64,000 nucleotides of DNA from UBA9926 sp913064795 (GCA_045560765.1 JBJKZD010000012.1:62001-126000); one strand, 5' to 3'. Counted from the first letter of the stretch, positions 7,620 to 16,925 are shown. A program made the numbers and translations. The notes: a model not told the origin generated them from the sequence alone.

Positions 7620-8285
7620 TTAAAGAGGTGTCTCGACGGGCATCAGATAGGGTTCGAACAGGTCCAAGTTCAATTGAAAACATTCGTCAAACCCCAGATC
7701 AGCGCTGTCGAAAGTAACGGTGTAAAGGAATTGTTGAGGGCATTCGATGCCGTGTGCAGAGGTATCGGGATAAACCCATAGGCCGTGACAGGCCGTGATC
7801 CAACCCGGCTTGTCCCTGGCATAGCTGGGCAAGCGCGTATGGCCCTTGGGAATCATCTTGGATGACCGAACGGGATCATTGAGCGCGTATAGGGGCGTTG
7901 TTGGCGGGTAGGGTTCGGCTGGAATGCCGCCATCCCTTGGCGTGACCCTCTGAGGGCGAGCCGCAATGAGATCTTCAGGGCGTGCGCCCAAAGCGGTTGC
8001 TCTGAGGGTAATGGTTTCAGAGGATAAAATGCCAGCTTCTACGAGCAGGGTTTCGAGCCCTCCCAGCCATCGGCCATAATACCCGTGGGTCAGGTAGGCT
8101 TCCGGATCAATCCGTTCTACGGCATGTCTAAACTGATCAACACTCTGATAGGCTCCCGCGCGTGCGGCGGCATTGACCAGGGTAAAGACTTTGGCTTCCC
8201 ATCGGGACTTAAACACAGGCTCGAGGGGTATAGGGTCAACCTTCCCGAAACCGGGTCGTCCCCCAAGGTCATGAATCCCGTCCAT
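7620..8285 (-). CDS. nthB: Nitrile hydratase beta subunit
   Basis: This 221-residue subunit starts with MDGIHDLGGRPGFGKV, the hallmark N-terminus of nitrile hydratase beta subunits. It continues with WEAKVFTLVNAAARAG, HGYYGRWLGGLETLLVEAG and a C-terminal SH3-like barrel with LPSYARDKPGWITACHGLWVYPDTSAHG. It packs against the alpha subunit and contributes arginines near the cobalt site. A perfect AAGGAGG ribosome binding site precedes the ATG. In other cobalt-type operons beta is directly followed by alpha; here 1.4 kb separates them. Whether alpha is still co-transcribed is unclear. Confidence 0.93.
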   Translation of the reverse strand: MDGIHDLGGRPGFGKVDPIPLEPVFKSRWEAKVFTLVNAAARAGAYQSVDQFRHAVERIDPEAYLTHGYYGRWLGGLETLLVEAGILSSETITLRATALGARPEDLIAARPQRVTPRDGGIPAEPYPPTTPLYALNDPVRSSKMIPKGHTRLPSYARDKPGWITACHGLWVYPDTSAHGIECPQQFLYTVTFDSADLGFDECFQLNLDLFEPYLMPVETPL

Positions 8286-8384
8286 GGTTGGCCTCCTTAA
8301 GATGTGGGCGCGAACCCGTCATGACTTTCATGATGCGATCATTCGGTCAGTGTCGCAAGCGGGCAAGAAGCGGATGTTTCGAGA

Positions 8385-8399
8385 TGCTCGCTGCGAGCA
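8385..8399. promoter_or_regulatory. 15-bp perfect palindrome upstream of nthB
   Basis: TGCTCGC-T-GCGAGCA is a perfect inverted repeat with 7-base arms and a one-base centre, 100 bases upstream of the nthB start and 93 bases past the end of the symporter gene. The symmetry suits a dimeric repressor or activator, but no regulator gene adjoins it. Confidence 0.35.
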
Positions 8400-8491
8400 A
8401 TCGGGTTTAGGACTCTAGAACGGGCGCAAAATAGGGGCGCTTGCGGAGGACGGTAACGCTGCATTAGCCTCATCCCGGTTTGAAATTAATC

Positions 8492-10060
8492 CTAGGAAGA
8501 GGCTGGTTCGCCGAATAATTCATTGAGATGCTGCTCGGGCAATGGCCGGGTCAATTTAGAGACCACGAAGGTTGTCGCGACCGACGCAATTTCCCCCATA
8601 ACGGCGCAGGAATAGGGATTGGGGCCTTCGCCATGCAACCAAAGCGCCGCAGCTTCCAAAAATGAGCCAGTAAACCAAGCTGGATCGATCAATTGCGCAT
8701 GGGCCACAATGAACACACCAAAGCCCATTACTAACCCTGCGAAAGCCCCAGCGCGAGTGACGCCGCGCCACAGGGCACCGACAACCAGGGGCCCTGCGAA
8801 GGCTGCCATCATACCCCCAACCCCAATCCATACAATGAGCGCGACATTGACGTCCATCAGGGACCAGGCCATGAGCATACAAATCACTAGAACAACGACA
8901 GTGGAGATTCTTGAGATAAGCAAAATTCGTTGATCAAGAATCTCTGGATCGAGATTTGGATGGAGTTTAGGGGCCAAGGTGCGCCGATACAGGTCGTTAG
9001 CAATAATTTGTGATGAGGATACGACCAGGCCGTCGGCAGTACTCATCACAGCTGACAATACACCAACCCCAACGAGCGCTGCGAGCCAGGTTGGGAAAAT
9101 TTCAATAAACAGCAGAGGCAGTGATTGGTTAGGGTTGGCGCCCTCTGCGTACAGGGCATCACCAAAATAGGCACGAGCTAAAAGGCCACCAAGGCCAAGC
9201 ATCCCAAGGGTTAGTCCAAATAGGGCCGCAAGCCGAACAAATGCAAATCGATCTTGGCTTGAATCAAGCGCCCAGAGCTTATTGCCCAAATGAGGGAGCA
9301 AGCCGAGGGGCATATGCGCAAAAGCGATAACAAAGATCGACCACCAAGAATGATAAAGCGGCGTTTTGGGGTTGAGTGGGGCTACGAGGTCATCATCTTG
9401 GGCTTTTAGATTATCAATCAGTCCACTAAAGCCTCCTTCAACGCCATACCCGATCAATGTGAGAACGATGACCAGCACTGCCAGTATGAGCATCAAAGCC
9501 CCTTGTGCGCCATCGGTCAAAATATCCGCATGGGCGCCGCCAAGAACAACGTACACCAGCAAAACAAGGGTTGTGATCACCAATGCCCATTTGGCATCGA
9601 GTCCCAGCATGATTTCAAACATGACCACACCAGAGACAAGTTGGCCGGCCAGATAAAAGAACAGCACCAAAGAAAGAATAGAAACCGCGATACGCATGGC
9701 ATCAGACTGGTATCGATCCCCAAGATACTCAGGGATAGAGCGATTTCCAAAGCGATTGCCTGATGTCGCGATCAGGCGCATGGAGATGAGAATCCCTACA
9801 TAAACGCCGATCGGGTACAGAAAATTACCCCAGTTTGCCGCCAATCCCCACTCGTAACTGAGTGCTGGAGTCCCTAAAAAAGTGGCGCCACTGGCGGTTG
9901 ATGCAGCGAAGGCCAGCGCCAGAAAAAATGGTCCGTAGGACCCACGGGCTGTTGCAAAGTCGTCAGCGTGCTGAATTTTTCGCTGCGCATACAGGCCGAT
10001 ACCAATCATTGCGCTGATATAGAAAAATAAGAATATCCAAGACCAAGTGACTAAGCTCAT
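8492..10060 (-). CDS. Sodium:solute symporter family transporter
   Basis: A polytopic inner-membrane protein of 522 residues with about 13 hydrophobic helices, of the SSS (Na+/solute symporter) family. Typical regions are AFAASTASGATFLGTPALSYEWG in the first helices, NRFGNRSIPEYLGDRY, and VGVLSAVMSTADGLVVSSSQIIANDLYRR, where the small and hydroxyl residues contribute to the Na2 site. The substrate cannot be read from sequence; carboxylates, amides and ureides are possible, and the neighbours handle nitriles and purines. ATG 10060 is chosen because GGAGGT lies five bases upstream; the frame itself extends to 10087. Confidence 0.88.
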   Translation of the reverse strand: MSLVTWSWIFLFFYISAMIGIGLYAQRKIQHADDFATARGSYGPFFLALAFAASTASGATFLGTPALSYEWGLAANWGNFLYPIGVYVGILISMRLIATSGNRFGNRSIPEYLGDRYQSDAMRIAVSILSLVLFFYLAGQLVSGVVMFEIMLGLDAKWALVITTLVLLVYVVLGGAHADILTDGAQGALMLILAVLVIVLTLIGYGVEGGFSGLIDNLKAQDDDLVAPLNPKTPLYHSWWSIFVIAFAHMPLGLLPHLGNKLWALDSSQDRFAFVRLAALFGLTLGMLGLGGLLARAYFGDALYAEGANPNQSLPLLFIEIFPTWLAALVGVGVLSAVMSTADGLVVSSSQIIANDLYRRTLAPKLHPNLDPEILDQRILLISRISTVVVLVICMLMAWSLMDVNVALIVWIGVGGMMAAFAGPLVVGALWRGVTRAGAFAGLVMGFGVFIVAHAQLIDPAWFTGSFLEAAALWLHGEGPNPYSCAVMGEIASVATTFVVSKLTRPLPEQHLNELFGEPASS

Positions 10061-10093
10061 TGGCACCTCCGGGATCGATTCAAACACGATCGC

Positions 10094-10135
10094 CCGTTAA
10101 GGGAAAGGACTGTGAGGTTCTTTTTCCCTCAACGG
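10094..10135 (-). promoter_or_regulatory. 13-bp inverted repeat in the leader of the symporter gene
   Basis: Arms 10094-10106 (CCGTTAAGGGAAA) and 10123-10135 (TTTCCCTCAACGG) are inverted with one mismatch that becomes a G-U pair in RNA read from the minus strand. The loop is 16 bases. It sits 34 to 75 bases upstream of the symporter ATG, where it could be an operator or a leader hairpin. The rest of the roughly 300-base gap to the divergent gene at 10362 shows nothing I can name. Confidence 0.5.
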
Positions 10136-10361
10136 TCCAGGGCGCCCGGATCGAATGTCGATAAAGAGGTTAACAAACTGATTAGATTTTTAACTCAGTG
10201 CGAGCAGACAGGAAATCTAGATCAAGGCTTATGGAATCCATGAATAGTTGTATTTGAGGTCAGCGCATGAGCACAAGCAGCGCCGCTGTGATTGATCATT
10301 TTTGGTGATGATGGGTTATCCATCGCTGGACTGGCAGGACTGAAAAGCAGAATATCTAGTT

Positions 10362-12878
10362 ATGACAAAAAACCTTAATCAACGAATCCGAGTTCGGGGA
10401 TGGCGTTTGGGCGTCCTCTTTTTTAGCGCCTATCTTTTTAGCGCGCCTGCCGCCTCAATCCCAGGTGTCCAGCAGATAAAAGGGGAGTTAGAAGGTATCC
10501 CGATGCATCGCATTGAGGTGTCGACCCGCCCGCACGGGGAAGTCGATATCGTTCTTGATGGGGTGGTAGACGAAGCGGTCTGGCAGGAGATACCGACGTT
10601 TGACAATATGATTGTAGCGGTTCCCGGCACGGGGGCTAAAGGGGAGTACGCCACGGAAATTCGTTGGTTGGCCACCGATAAAGGAATGTATGTCTCCTCG
10701 GTGATGAAGCAACCTGTTGATTCTTTAGTTCGGCGCCTAACTCCTAGGGATCAATTTATTGATCGTGACACCTTTGGGGTGACCTTAGACACCTCGGGCG
10801 AGGGTCAATTCGCCTATTGGTTTATCGTTGCATTGGGCGATCCGGTGATGGATGGCAAAGTCTTACCAGAACGGCGTTACACCAACGACTGGGATGGCCC
10901 ATGGATCGGGAAATCAGCAGAATTTAGCGGCGGCTGGAGTGTGGAAATGTATCTCCCATGGTCGATGATGAACTTGCCTAAATCAGAGCAGATTCGGAGC
11001 ATTGGGTTTGCCGCCAGCCGTCAAGTTTCTGGCCGCAACCAGCGCTACCAGTGGCCAGGGCATTCCTACTCGTCATCAAGATTTGTCACCGCGCTCAATA
11101 CCATGATGGTCGAGGGTGTGGCGCCGCGCCAAAGGTGGAGTTTGATTCCTTTTGCTTCAGCAACCGCCGACTCCGCGAGGGATGAAGACGACCTCCGAAT
11201 CGGTATGGATGTCAGTTGGCAACCGTTGCCATTATTGGGCGTCAATGCGACGGTGAACCCCGACTTTGGTGCGGTGGAAGCGGATGATGTGGTTTTAAAT
11301 TTGACCGCCCTCGAAACCTTTTTCCCTGAGAAGCGCCTGTTTTTTCTTGAAGGCAGTGAGGTTTTTGAAACCACGCCGAGAGCTAACTCAGGCAACAGTT
11401 TCAGAGAGGTTACGAACGAAAACTTTGCAACGACTTCTAGGCGGGTGTTCGTGAGAGATTTCCTACCGGCGCCCATCAGTTTACTGAACACTCGGAGAAT
11501 TGGCGGTACCGCCAATCAAGTCACAGTCCCAGGGGGGCTTTCTGTCAATCGGGGCGAGCGGGACTTACCCACAAGTTTACTCGGCGCAGTGAAATTCACC
11601 GGTGGTCAAGGCGGTTTTCGCTATGGCGCGCTGTCTGCGTTTGAAGATGATGTTTCTTGGATTGGCTCAGATTCTGATGGGGCGACCGCGATCATCGCCG
11701 ATGCGGGACGGGATTTCAGCGTCCTCAGATTACTCTACGAGCAGTCCGAGCACGATCGATTCGGGGCTGGGTATCTGGGGACTCGTGTGGCGGGTCCTCA
11801 ATATGACGCCGAGGTCCATGGGGTTGACCTTCATTACGGAAAAAAAAGTGGCGCCTTTGGTGCGGATCTGCAGGTGCTTGAAAGTGAGGTGGGTGGCGTA
11901 TCGGGTCGAGGCGCGGTACTCGATGTGCGTTTTGCACCCAGTGCAGCTTTGCAGCATAAATTTGAGTACGAGTATTTTGATGCCAATGTCGATATCAATG
12001 ACCTCGGGTTTCTGCTTCGCAACAATTATCGCGGAGGACAATACATTTTAGGTTATGCGAACCCCAAACCGGGACGTTGGTTTCGGTCCACGCGAGGGAC
12101 CGTGGTTGTTCGTCACCAAGAGAACCTGTCTAAAGGTCAGGTCGTTGATCAAGGGATTTTCTGGCGCAACACCTTGGTGTTAAGCGGCCGCAACACGGTC
12201 CGCACTGGTCTCGGTTACCTGCCTGAGCGCTTTGACGACCGAAATTCTCGAGGTAACGGGGCCTACAAGACGGCTGACCGCCTGTGGTGGGACTTGCTTT
12301 GGGCGACAGATGCAAGTCGCCCAGTCAGCCTGTCCTTCGGTGTTGGAGGTCTCCAGGAAGACCTGGGAGGCTGGACCCGAAAATTCTTGGTTGGCATGAC
12401 AGCACGGATCTCAGATCGTTTGTATTTTGATCTGGACGTCAGCTACAAGCGGCGCCGGGGCTGGATGGTTTACCAAGGCGCGCGTTCTTTTGGATCATTT
12501 GATGCTGTAGATTTGCAACCCAGTTTCGATCTGAATTGGATGCTCGCTGCAAATCATCAAATTAAATTAAGCTTTCAGTGGGCCGGTGTAAAAGCGTACG
12601 AGCAGGCCCGTTTTGTCGTGCCTGAGAACGACGGAGCGCTGCAAACTGTCGTGCAAGCGGACCACCAGAGAAATCGCTTTACGGTCAGTCTTTTGACAAC
12701 GCAGTTGCGGTATCGCTGGGAGATTGCCCCATTAACTGACTTTTACGTGGTCTATAATCGAGGCAATCAATTGCCGTCCACTGAAGAAGATCACTTTTCA
12801 GATCTTCTGGGCGATGCGTTTAATGACCCCATCATTAACGCTTTAGTGGTGAAACTGCGCTACCGTTTTGGCAGTTAA
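10362..12878 (+). CDS. DUF5916-type outer-membrane protein with N-terminal CBM9-like domain
   Basis: The 838-residue product has a signal peptide (LGVLFFSAYLFSAPAAS). About residues 55-240 form a carbohydrate-binding family 9-like sandwich (VDIVLDGVVDEAVWQEIPTFDN, TEIRWLATDKGMYVSSVMKQ, WSVEMYLPWSMM). A long DUF5916 beta-rich region follows, with NPDFGAVEADDVVLNLTALETFFPEKRLFFLEGSEVF, the best-conserved block of the family. The end (VVKLRYRFGS) looks like the last strand of an outer-membrane barrel. The function of DUF5916 proteins is not established; uptake or binding of a carbohydrate or other polymer is inference. It converges on the BLUF gene, leaving only 13 bases between stop codons. Confidence 0.8.
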   Translation: MTKNLNQRIRVRGWRLGVLFFSAYLFSAPAASIPGVQQIKGELEGIPMHRIEVSTRPHGEVDIVLDGVVDEAVWQEIPTFDNMIVAVPGTGAKGEYATEIRWLATDKGMYVSSVMKQPVDSLVRRLTPRDQFIDRDTFGVTLDTSGEGQFAYWFIVALGDPVMDGKVLPERRYTNDWDGPWIGKSAEFSGGWSVEMYLPWSMMNLPKSEQIRSIGFAASRQVSGRNQRYQWPGHSYSSSRFVTALNTMMVEGVAPRQRWSLIPFASATADSARDEDDLRIGMDVSWQPLPLLGVNATVNPDFGAVEADDVVLNLTALETFFPEKRLFFLEGSEVFETTPRANSGNSFREVTNENFATTSRRVFVRDFLPAPISLLNTRRIGGTANQVTVPGGLSVNRGERDLPTSLLGAVKFTGGQGGFRYGALSAFEDDVSWIGSDSDGATAIIADAGRDFSVLRLLYEQSEHDRFGAGYLGTRVAGPQYDAEVHGVDLHYGKKSGAFGADLQVLESEVGGVSGRGAVLDVRFAPSAALQHKFEYEYFDANVDINDLGFLLRNNYRGGQYILGYANPKPGRWFRSTRGTVVVRHQENLSKGQVVDQGIFWRNTLVLSGRNTVRTGLGYLPERFDDRNSRGNGAYKTADRLWWDLLWATDASRPVSLSFGVGGLQEDLGGWTRKFLVGMTARISDRLYFDLDVSYKRRRGWMVYQGARSFGSFDAVDLQPSFDLNWMLAANHQIKLSFQWAGVKAYEQARFVVPENDGALQTVVQADHQRNRFTVSLLTTQLRYRWEIAPLTDFYVVYNRGNQLPSTEEDHFSDLLGDAFNDPIINALVVKLRYRFGS

Positions 12879-12891
12879 ATTGGTCAAGGTG

Positions 12892-13335
12892 TCAATCGCC
12901 GTCATTGCCGAACAGCAACAAGAAATCATTAATTGGGAAGCGAGCCGCTGAGCGAGAGGCTGTTTCATAGATGGCCTCGATGGAGGCAGCGTCGGCGCCT
13001 TCGGAAGTACGAAATCCCATTGACCAATCTGGAAAGAAGCGGGCGCTGATGTGATCTTCAAACAGGACACTAATGATCTCATGTCTAGAGTCAGAGACGA
13101 TGCGCGCATAAGTGCGCTCAACGGCTTCATCAAATCCTTCAATCAGCTGCATAAAATAGCCGCCGTGGTAGAGCAAAGCGCCGGTAACCTGTTCCTGACC
13201 GTTGGTATGCCTGCAAGAGGTTAAAAGTGCTTCGAGCGCAGCGGTTTCGAAGGGTTCTACAGCGCGGCTCAAGTAAGTTTTGCTGATCAGCTTGTCCGGT
13301 GAGGCATCGAGTGCGATGTTCTTGGATTCAGCCAT
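12892..13335 (-). CDS. BLUF-domain blue-light sensor, stand-alone
   Basis: A short (147 residues) flavin photoreceptor with one BLUF domain and almost nothing else. Signature residues are Y21 in TYLSRA, N45 in CRHTNGQEQVTGALLY, Q63 in YFMQLIEG and W104 with M106 in FPDWSMGF. These are the positions that form the FAD hydrogen-bond switch and, by chance of length, they fall on the same numbers as in AppA. SDSRHEIISVLFED matches the conserved D-x-RH strand. There is no output domain, so it must act on a partner protein; none is evident next door. The upstream serine hydrolase gene is divergent. Confidence 0.92.
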   Translation of the reverse strand: MAESKNIALDASPDKLISKTYLSRAVEPFETAALEALLTSCRHTNGQEQVTGALLYHGGYFMQLIEGFDEAVERTYARIVSDSRHEIISVLFEDHISARFFPDWSMGFRTSEGADAASIEAIYETASRSAARFPINDFLLLFGNDGD

Positions 13336-13588
13336 TGCAGGTGGGCTCCTCGATCACGAAAAGGGTGGCGGTGCCGTCTGGCTTCCTCTGATGAAGGCAG
13401 CTCCGGGGATAGATTCTATCAAAGATTTGGTATTTTCGAAGCCCCGGGGTTGGGGGCGCTTGAGGGATTGTCGCTATCCTGACGCGATGCTGCGGCTTCC
13501 TGTGGTATCTTCGTAAACAGTGGGGGTAGGGTCAGCTATCCTGGCGGCTCAACACCTACGTCCTGAATTCAATGGAGAGGAACAGTCA

Positions 13589-14800
13589 ATGAAGATCGAC
13601 CCAAAAGCTGCCGGATTTTCACCGGATCGACTAAGCCGACTTGATGAGCATCTTCAAACGCAGTACTTAGATTCTGGAAAGATTAAAGGTTGTCAGACCC
13701 TGGTTGCGAGACGCGGAGTTATTGCGCACTTTGGATCCCTGGGCTTTGCTGATGAAGCGCGTGGGGAGAGGGTCGCCGAGGATACGATTTTTAGAATTTA
13801 TTCGATGACAAAGCCTGTCACCTCGGTTGCTTTGATGCAGCTCTACGAACGTGGAATGTTTCAGCTCAATGATCCGATCTCCCGCATTATCCCGGGATGG
13901 AAAGACCCGAAGGTCTATGTCAGCGGGGAAGGCGATCAAGTGATAACAGAACCGAGTCGACGGCCGATCACTTTCCGACATGTGCTAAGTCACACCGCGG
14001 GTCTTAGCTACGGTAATGGTGAGCATGCTGTTGATGGCTGTTATCAAACAGCGGGGCTTGGCCGAAGGTCTGACTTCACTCTGAGCGAATTTACAACGGC
14101 ACTCGCGGGTATGCCACTTCGGTTTCATCCGGGAGAAGCATGGCTTTACTCCTATGCAACTGATGTTTGTGGTTACCTGGTTGAGGCGCTCTCCGGACAA
14201 TCTTTTGATGACTATTTGCAGTCGAACATTTTCGAGCCCCTCGAAATGGCGGATTCGGGGTTTCACGTTCCTGGATCAAAACTTGAACGGTTTGCTGCGA
14301 ACTATGCTCGCCGTCCAGATCGGTCCCTGAGCCTCATCGATGATCCGATGAAAAGCACTTATGGGACCCCCCCAACCTTTCTATCGGGAGGGGGCGGGCT
14401 TGTGAGTACAACAAAAGATTACTTCAACTTTTGCGAAATGCTCCGTCAGCGCGGTCAATTCAAAGGTCGAAGACTATTGAGTCCCAGAACTCTTGAGATG
14501 ATGACCCTGAATCACTTAGGTGCAGATCAGGATCTCAGCCGTATGGCTTTGGGTAGTTTTTCGGAAACAGCCTACGAGGGCATTGGTTTTGGCCTGGGTT
14601 TTGCGATGAACCTTGGGGAGGTTGCCTCCGGACAAATCGGTGATGGCGACTTTTACTGGGGCGGCGCGGCTTCGACCATTTTCTCTGTTGATCCTCGAGA
14701 GGAGTTGGTCATTATATTTATGACGCAATTGATGCCCTCATCGACCTTTAACTTTAGAGGACAACTGAAGAACATTGTGTATGGCGCGTTAGACCACTAG
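13589..14800 (+). CDS. Serine hydrolase of the beta-lactamase/EstB family
   Basis: The 403-residue protein has the class-C beta-lactamase fold used by many esterases. The catalytic Ser-x-x-Lys is in IYSMTKPVTSVALMQL, the Tyr box in GEAWLYSYATDVCGYLVEALSG, and a WGGAASTIF block replaces the KTG motif. HVLSHTAGLSYG and FLSGGGGLVSTTKDYFNFCEML are also family landmarks. No signal peptide is visible, so it is probably a cytoplasmic esterase and not a resistance enzyme. ATG 13589 has GGAGAGG upstream; the frame is open back to 13520. Substrate unknown; the crotonase gene just downstream suggests a CoA-linked catabolic context. Confidence 0.85.
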   Translation: MKIDPKAAGFSPDRLSRLDEHLQTQYLDSGKIKGCQTLVARRGVIAHFGSLGFADEARGERVAEDTIFRIYSMTKPVTSVALMQLYERGMFQLNDPISRIIPGWKDPKVYVSGEGDQVITEPSRRPITFRHVLSHTAGLSYGNGEHAVDGCYQTAGLGRRSDFTLSEFTTALAGMPLRFHPGEAWLYSYATDVCGYLVEALSGQSFDDYLQSNIFEPLEMADSGFHVPGSKLERFAANYARRPDRSLSLIDDPMKSTYGTPPTFLSGGGGLVSTTKDYFNFCEMLRQRGQFKGRRLLSPRTLEMMTLNHLGADQDLSRMALGSFSETAYEGIGFGLGFAMNLGEVASGQIGDGDFYWGGAASTIFSVDPREELVIIFMTQLMPSSTFNFRGQLKNIVYGALDH

Positions 14801-14936
14801 GATATCAGAGGGACGCGCTGAGCAAGTGCTGGGGGTTTTTAGACTGCTTGGCCCTTGGCGCTTGGATAAACAATGAAGGCTGGCTGGCGGATTGAGTGGG
14901 TTGGCCGATTCAATGACTGAGGTGGAAAGGACGAAG

Positions 14937-15782
14937 ATGAGCGACGAATTTAAAACGATACGATACGAGGCCGTAAAAAACGGCGTTGCCCGCATTGTGA
15001 TCAGCCGTGATGAGGCACGCAATGCACAGAATCGCGAAATGACTTACGAGTTGAATGATGCGTTTGACCGGGCTGCTCAGGATGATGAGGTGAATGTCAT
15101 CGTGCTAGCCGCAGATGGTAAGCATTTCTCTTCAGGCCATGATTTGCGGGATCGGGCTAAATTGTCCGAGTTTGAAACCGTCGGCACGTGGGGTGGGTTT
15201 GAGCTACCAGGATCCGAGGGATCGATGGCCGTGGAGGAAGAAATTTACCTTGGTATGTGCTGGCGCTGGCGAAACCTTCCAAAACCGGTGATTGCAGAAG
15301 TTCAGGGCAAAGTGATTGCAGGCGGCCTAATGATTGTTTGGGTGTGCGATATGATCATTGCCAGCGACGATGCAACGTTTTCTGATCCCGTGGTTGCTTT
15401 TGGCGTCAACGGCGTTGAGTATTTTGCACATCCCTGGGAAGTCGGTGTCCGAAAGGCCAAAGAAATGTTATTTACCGGTGAGCCAATTACTGCCGAAGAG
15501 GCCAAAGCCTTTGGAATGGTTAATCACGTGGTTGCCCGGGACGACTTGACGCAATTTACAACCGATATGGCCGAGCACATCGCCCAGAGGCCAAGTTTTG
15601 GCTTAAAACTGGCTAAGCAGTCCGTCAATCAAATGCAGGACAGCCAAGGGCTTTGGACCGCGCTGCAAGCCGCGATGTCGCTTCAGCAGCTTGGACACGC
15701 CAATAACCAGCAAGTCCATGGTATGGCGGTTGATCCCCGGGGCGCTGAGATCATTAGAGCGCAAGCGAAGCAGAAAAGCTGA
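14937..15782 (+). CDS. Enoyl-CoA hydratase/isomerase (crotonase) family protein
   Basis: This crotonase of 281 residues has the oxyanion-hole sequences KHFSSGHDLRDRAKL and PVIAEVQGKVIAGGLMIVWVCDM. The region where classic hydratases carry a first catalytic Glu reads VVAFGVNGVEYFAHPWEVG, which differs from the usual ETALGLIPGAGG, so the exact reaction (hydratase, isomerase or hydrolase) is open. The family start is at ATG 14937 with AAAGGA upstream. It lies 136 bases after the serine hydrolase gene, possibly in the same transcript, and is followed by a hairpin terminator. Confidence 0.85.
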   Translation: MSDEFKTIRYEAVKNGVARIVISRDEARNAQNREMTYELNDAFDRAAQDDEVNVIVLAADGKHFSSGHDLRDRAKLSEFETVGTWGGFELPGSEGSMAVEEEIYLGMCWRWRNLPKPVIAEVQGKVIAGGLMIVWVCDMIIASDDATFSDPVVAFGVNGVEYFAHPWEVGVRKAKEMLFTGEPITAEEAKAFGMVNHVVARDDLTQFTTDMAEHIAQRPSFGLKLAKQSVNQMQDSQGLWTALQAAMSLQQLGHANNQQVHGMAVDPRGAEIIRAQAKQKS

Positions 15783-15814
15783 GCGATAGCCCGAGAGGCG
15801 ATGTCGCTTTTTTT
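15782..15814 (+). terminator. Probable terminator after the crotonase gene
   Basis: AGCGA at 15782-15786 pairs with TCGCT at 15804-15808, and inner GCC with GGC, followed by a run of T to 15814. The remaining sequence to 16088 contains no gene that I can support. Confidence 0.65.
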
Positions 15815-16088
15815 CATAAAGGTCCGCACAATAGGGACCCTTGTGCGGTTGTTCGCTTTGGGTTTTCAAACCCCATGACCTGACGTGTGTCTGGGGTGAT
15901 GAGGTTCAGGTACTGGATGCGCATGTGTCCGGCGCTTACGGCATTAAAGTGACGAAGCCTGGATGGCCTAGCTTGGCACAAGCGGCCCTTTTTGACGGCT
16001 AGCGCTGCGGGAAGGGCCCATCGGCAGTTGAAGCCAAACCCTTCCTTTGGTGCTAGATAGCTTCAGCGATTTTAACCTCGAATCATCC

Positions 16089-16925
16089 TCAGTCTTGCTT
16101 GTTTTCCGTACGGTAGTCGCCAAACTTCTCATCGCGGGAACTGAGTGCGTCTGTTAGACCCGCAGCGAGCTCTTTAAAGTGGGCTTGGGTCGATTTGGTG
16201 TGGAAGGCCAGTGCTTGAATTTCTGTTCCTGACCTAATCGCTGCACGAACGCCCATCAGTTCCATTTGGCGATGCACGGCGCGCTTGTTCATTTGCTGTA
16301 GATCAGTCGGCACCTTCGCAATTCTCGAGGCAATATCGAGAACGTTCGACTCAAGATCCTCCAAGGGAAAGGCGCGATTGGCAAAACCTTGCTCGGCCGC
16401 TTCAACACCAGAGATCGCGTCTCCAGTGAGCATCATTTCCATGGCATTTCTTAACCCCAGCAGATGCGGGAAAAACTGATTGTCAGGGGGACTCATTGAA
16501 CGGACTACGGGATAGCCGATTTTGGCATCCTCCGCAACGTAGACTAAGTCGCAAGAAGTCGCAAGCTCGGTGCCCCCCGCTAGGCAGTAGCCGTGGACTT
16601 GTGCAATGACCGGTTTGGCGAGATCCCAAACTCTGAAAAAACCATCCACGACGTGACGAGCCCAATTCCCATCTCCTGGAGCAGTGTGAAACGGTTGGTC
16701 CTGTCGATTGTTAGCTTTTAGATCATAGCCGGCACAAAAAGCTTTACCAGCGCCCCGGATGACCGTGACCTTAACGTCAGGGTCTTGGTCATTTGACTCC
16801 AGTGTGCTGTAAATTTCTGTGCGCAGCTGGTTATTGAGAGCATTGCGCGAATCAGGACGATTCAACGTGATGCGGCTGACGCCGGGTCTGGGTGCATCTT
16901 TGATTATGTGTTGAAAGTCAGTCAT
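16089..16925 (-). CDS. Enoyl-CoA hydratase/isomerase family protein
   Basis: A 278-residue crotonase. N-terminal VSRITLNRPDSRNALNNQLRTEIY, oxyanion-hole KAFCAGYDLK and PVIAQVHGYCLAGGTELATSCDLVYVAEDAKIGYP are all typical. The usual first catalytic Glu position lies in VVRSMSPPDNQFFPHLLGLRNAMEMMLTGD, where no clear Glu precedes the helix, so a true hydratase role is uncertain. Its start overlaps the upstream flavin-protein gene by 8 bases, which implies a two-gene operon. CoA-ester metabolism is well supported; the substrate is not. Confidence 0.85.
   Translation of the reverse strand: MTDFQHIIKDAPRPGVSRITLNRPDSRNALNNQLRTEIYSTLESNDQDPDVKVTVIRGAGKAFCAGYDLKANNRQDQPFHTAPGDGNWARHVVDGFFRVWDLAKPVIAQVHGYCLAGGTELATSCDLVYVAEDAKIGYPVVRSMSPPDNQFFPHLLGLRNAMEMMLTGDAISGVEAAEQGFANRAFPLEDLESNVLDIASRIAKVPTDLQQMNKRAVHRQMELMGVRAAIRSGTEIQALAFHTKSTQAHFKELAAGLTDALSSRDEKFGDYRTENKQD

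Noticed and set aside
13280..13516. 78-codon plus-strand frame between BLUF and serine hydrolase genes
   Set aside because: It overlaps the BLUF start antisense and has no ribosome binding site or domain-like sequence.
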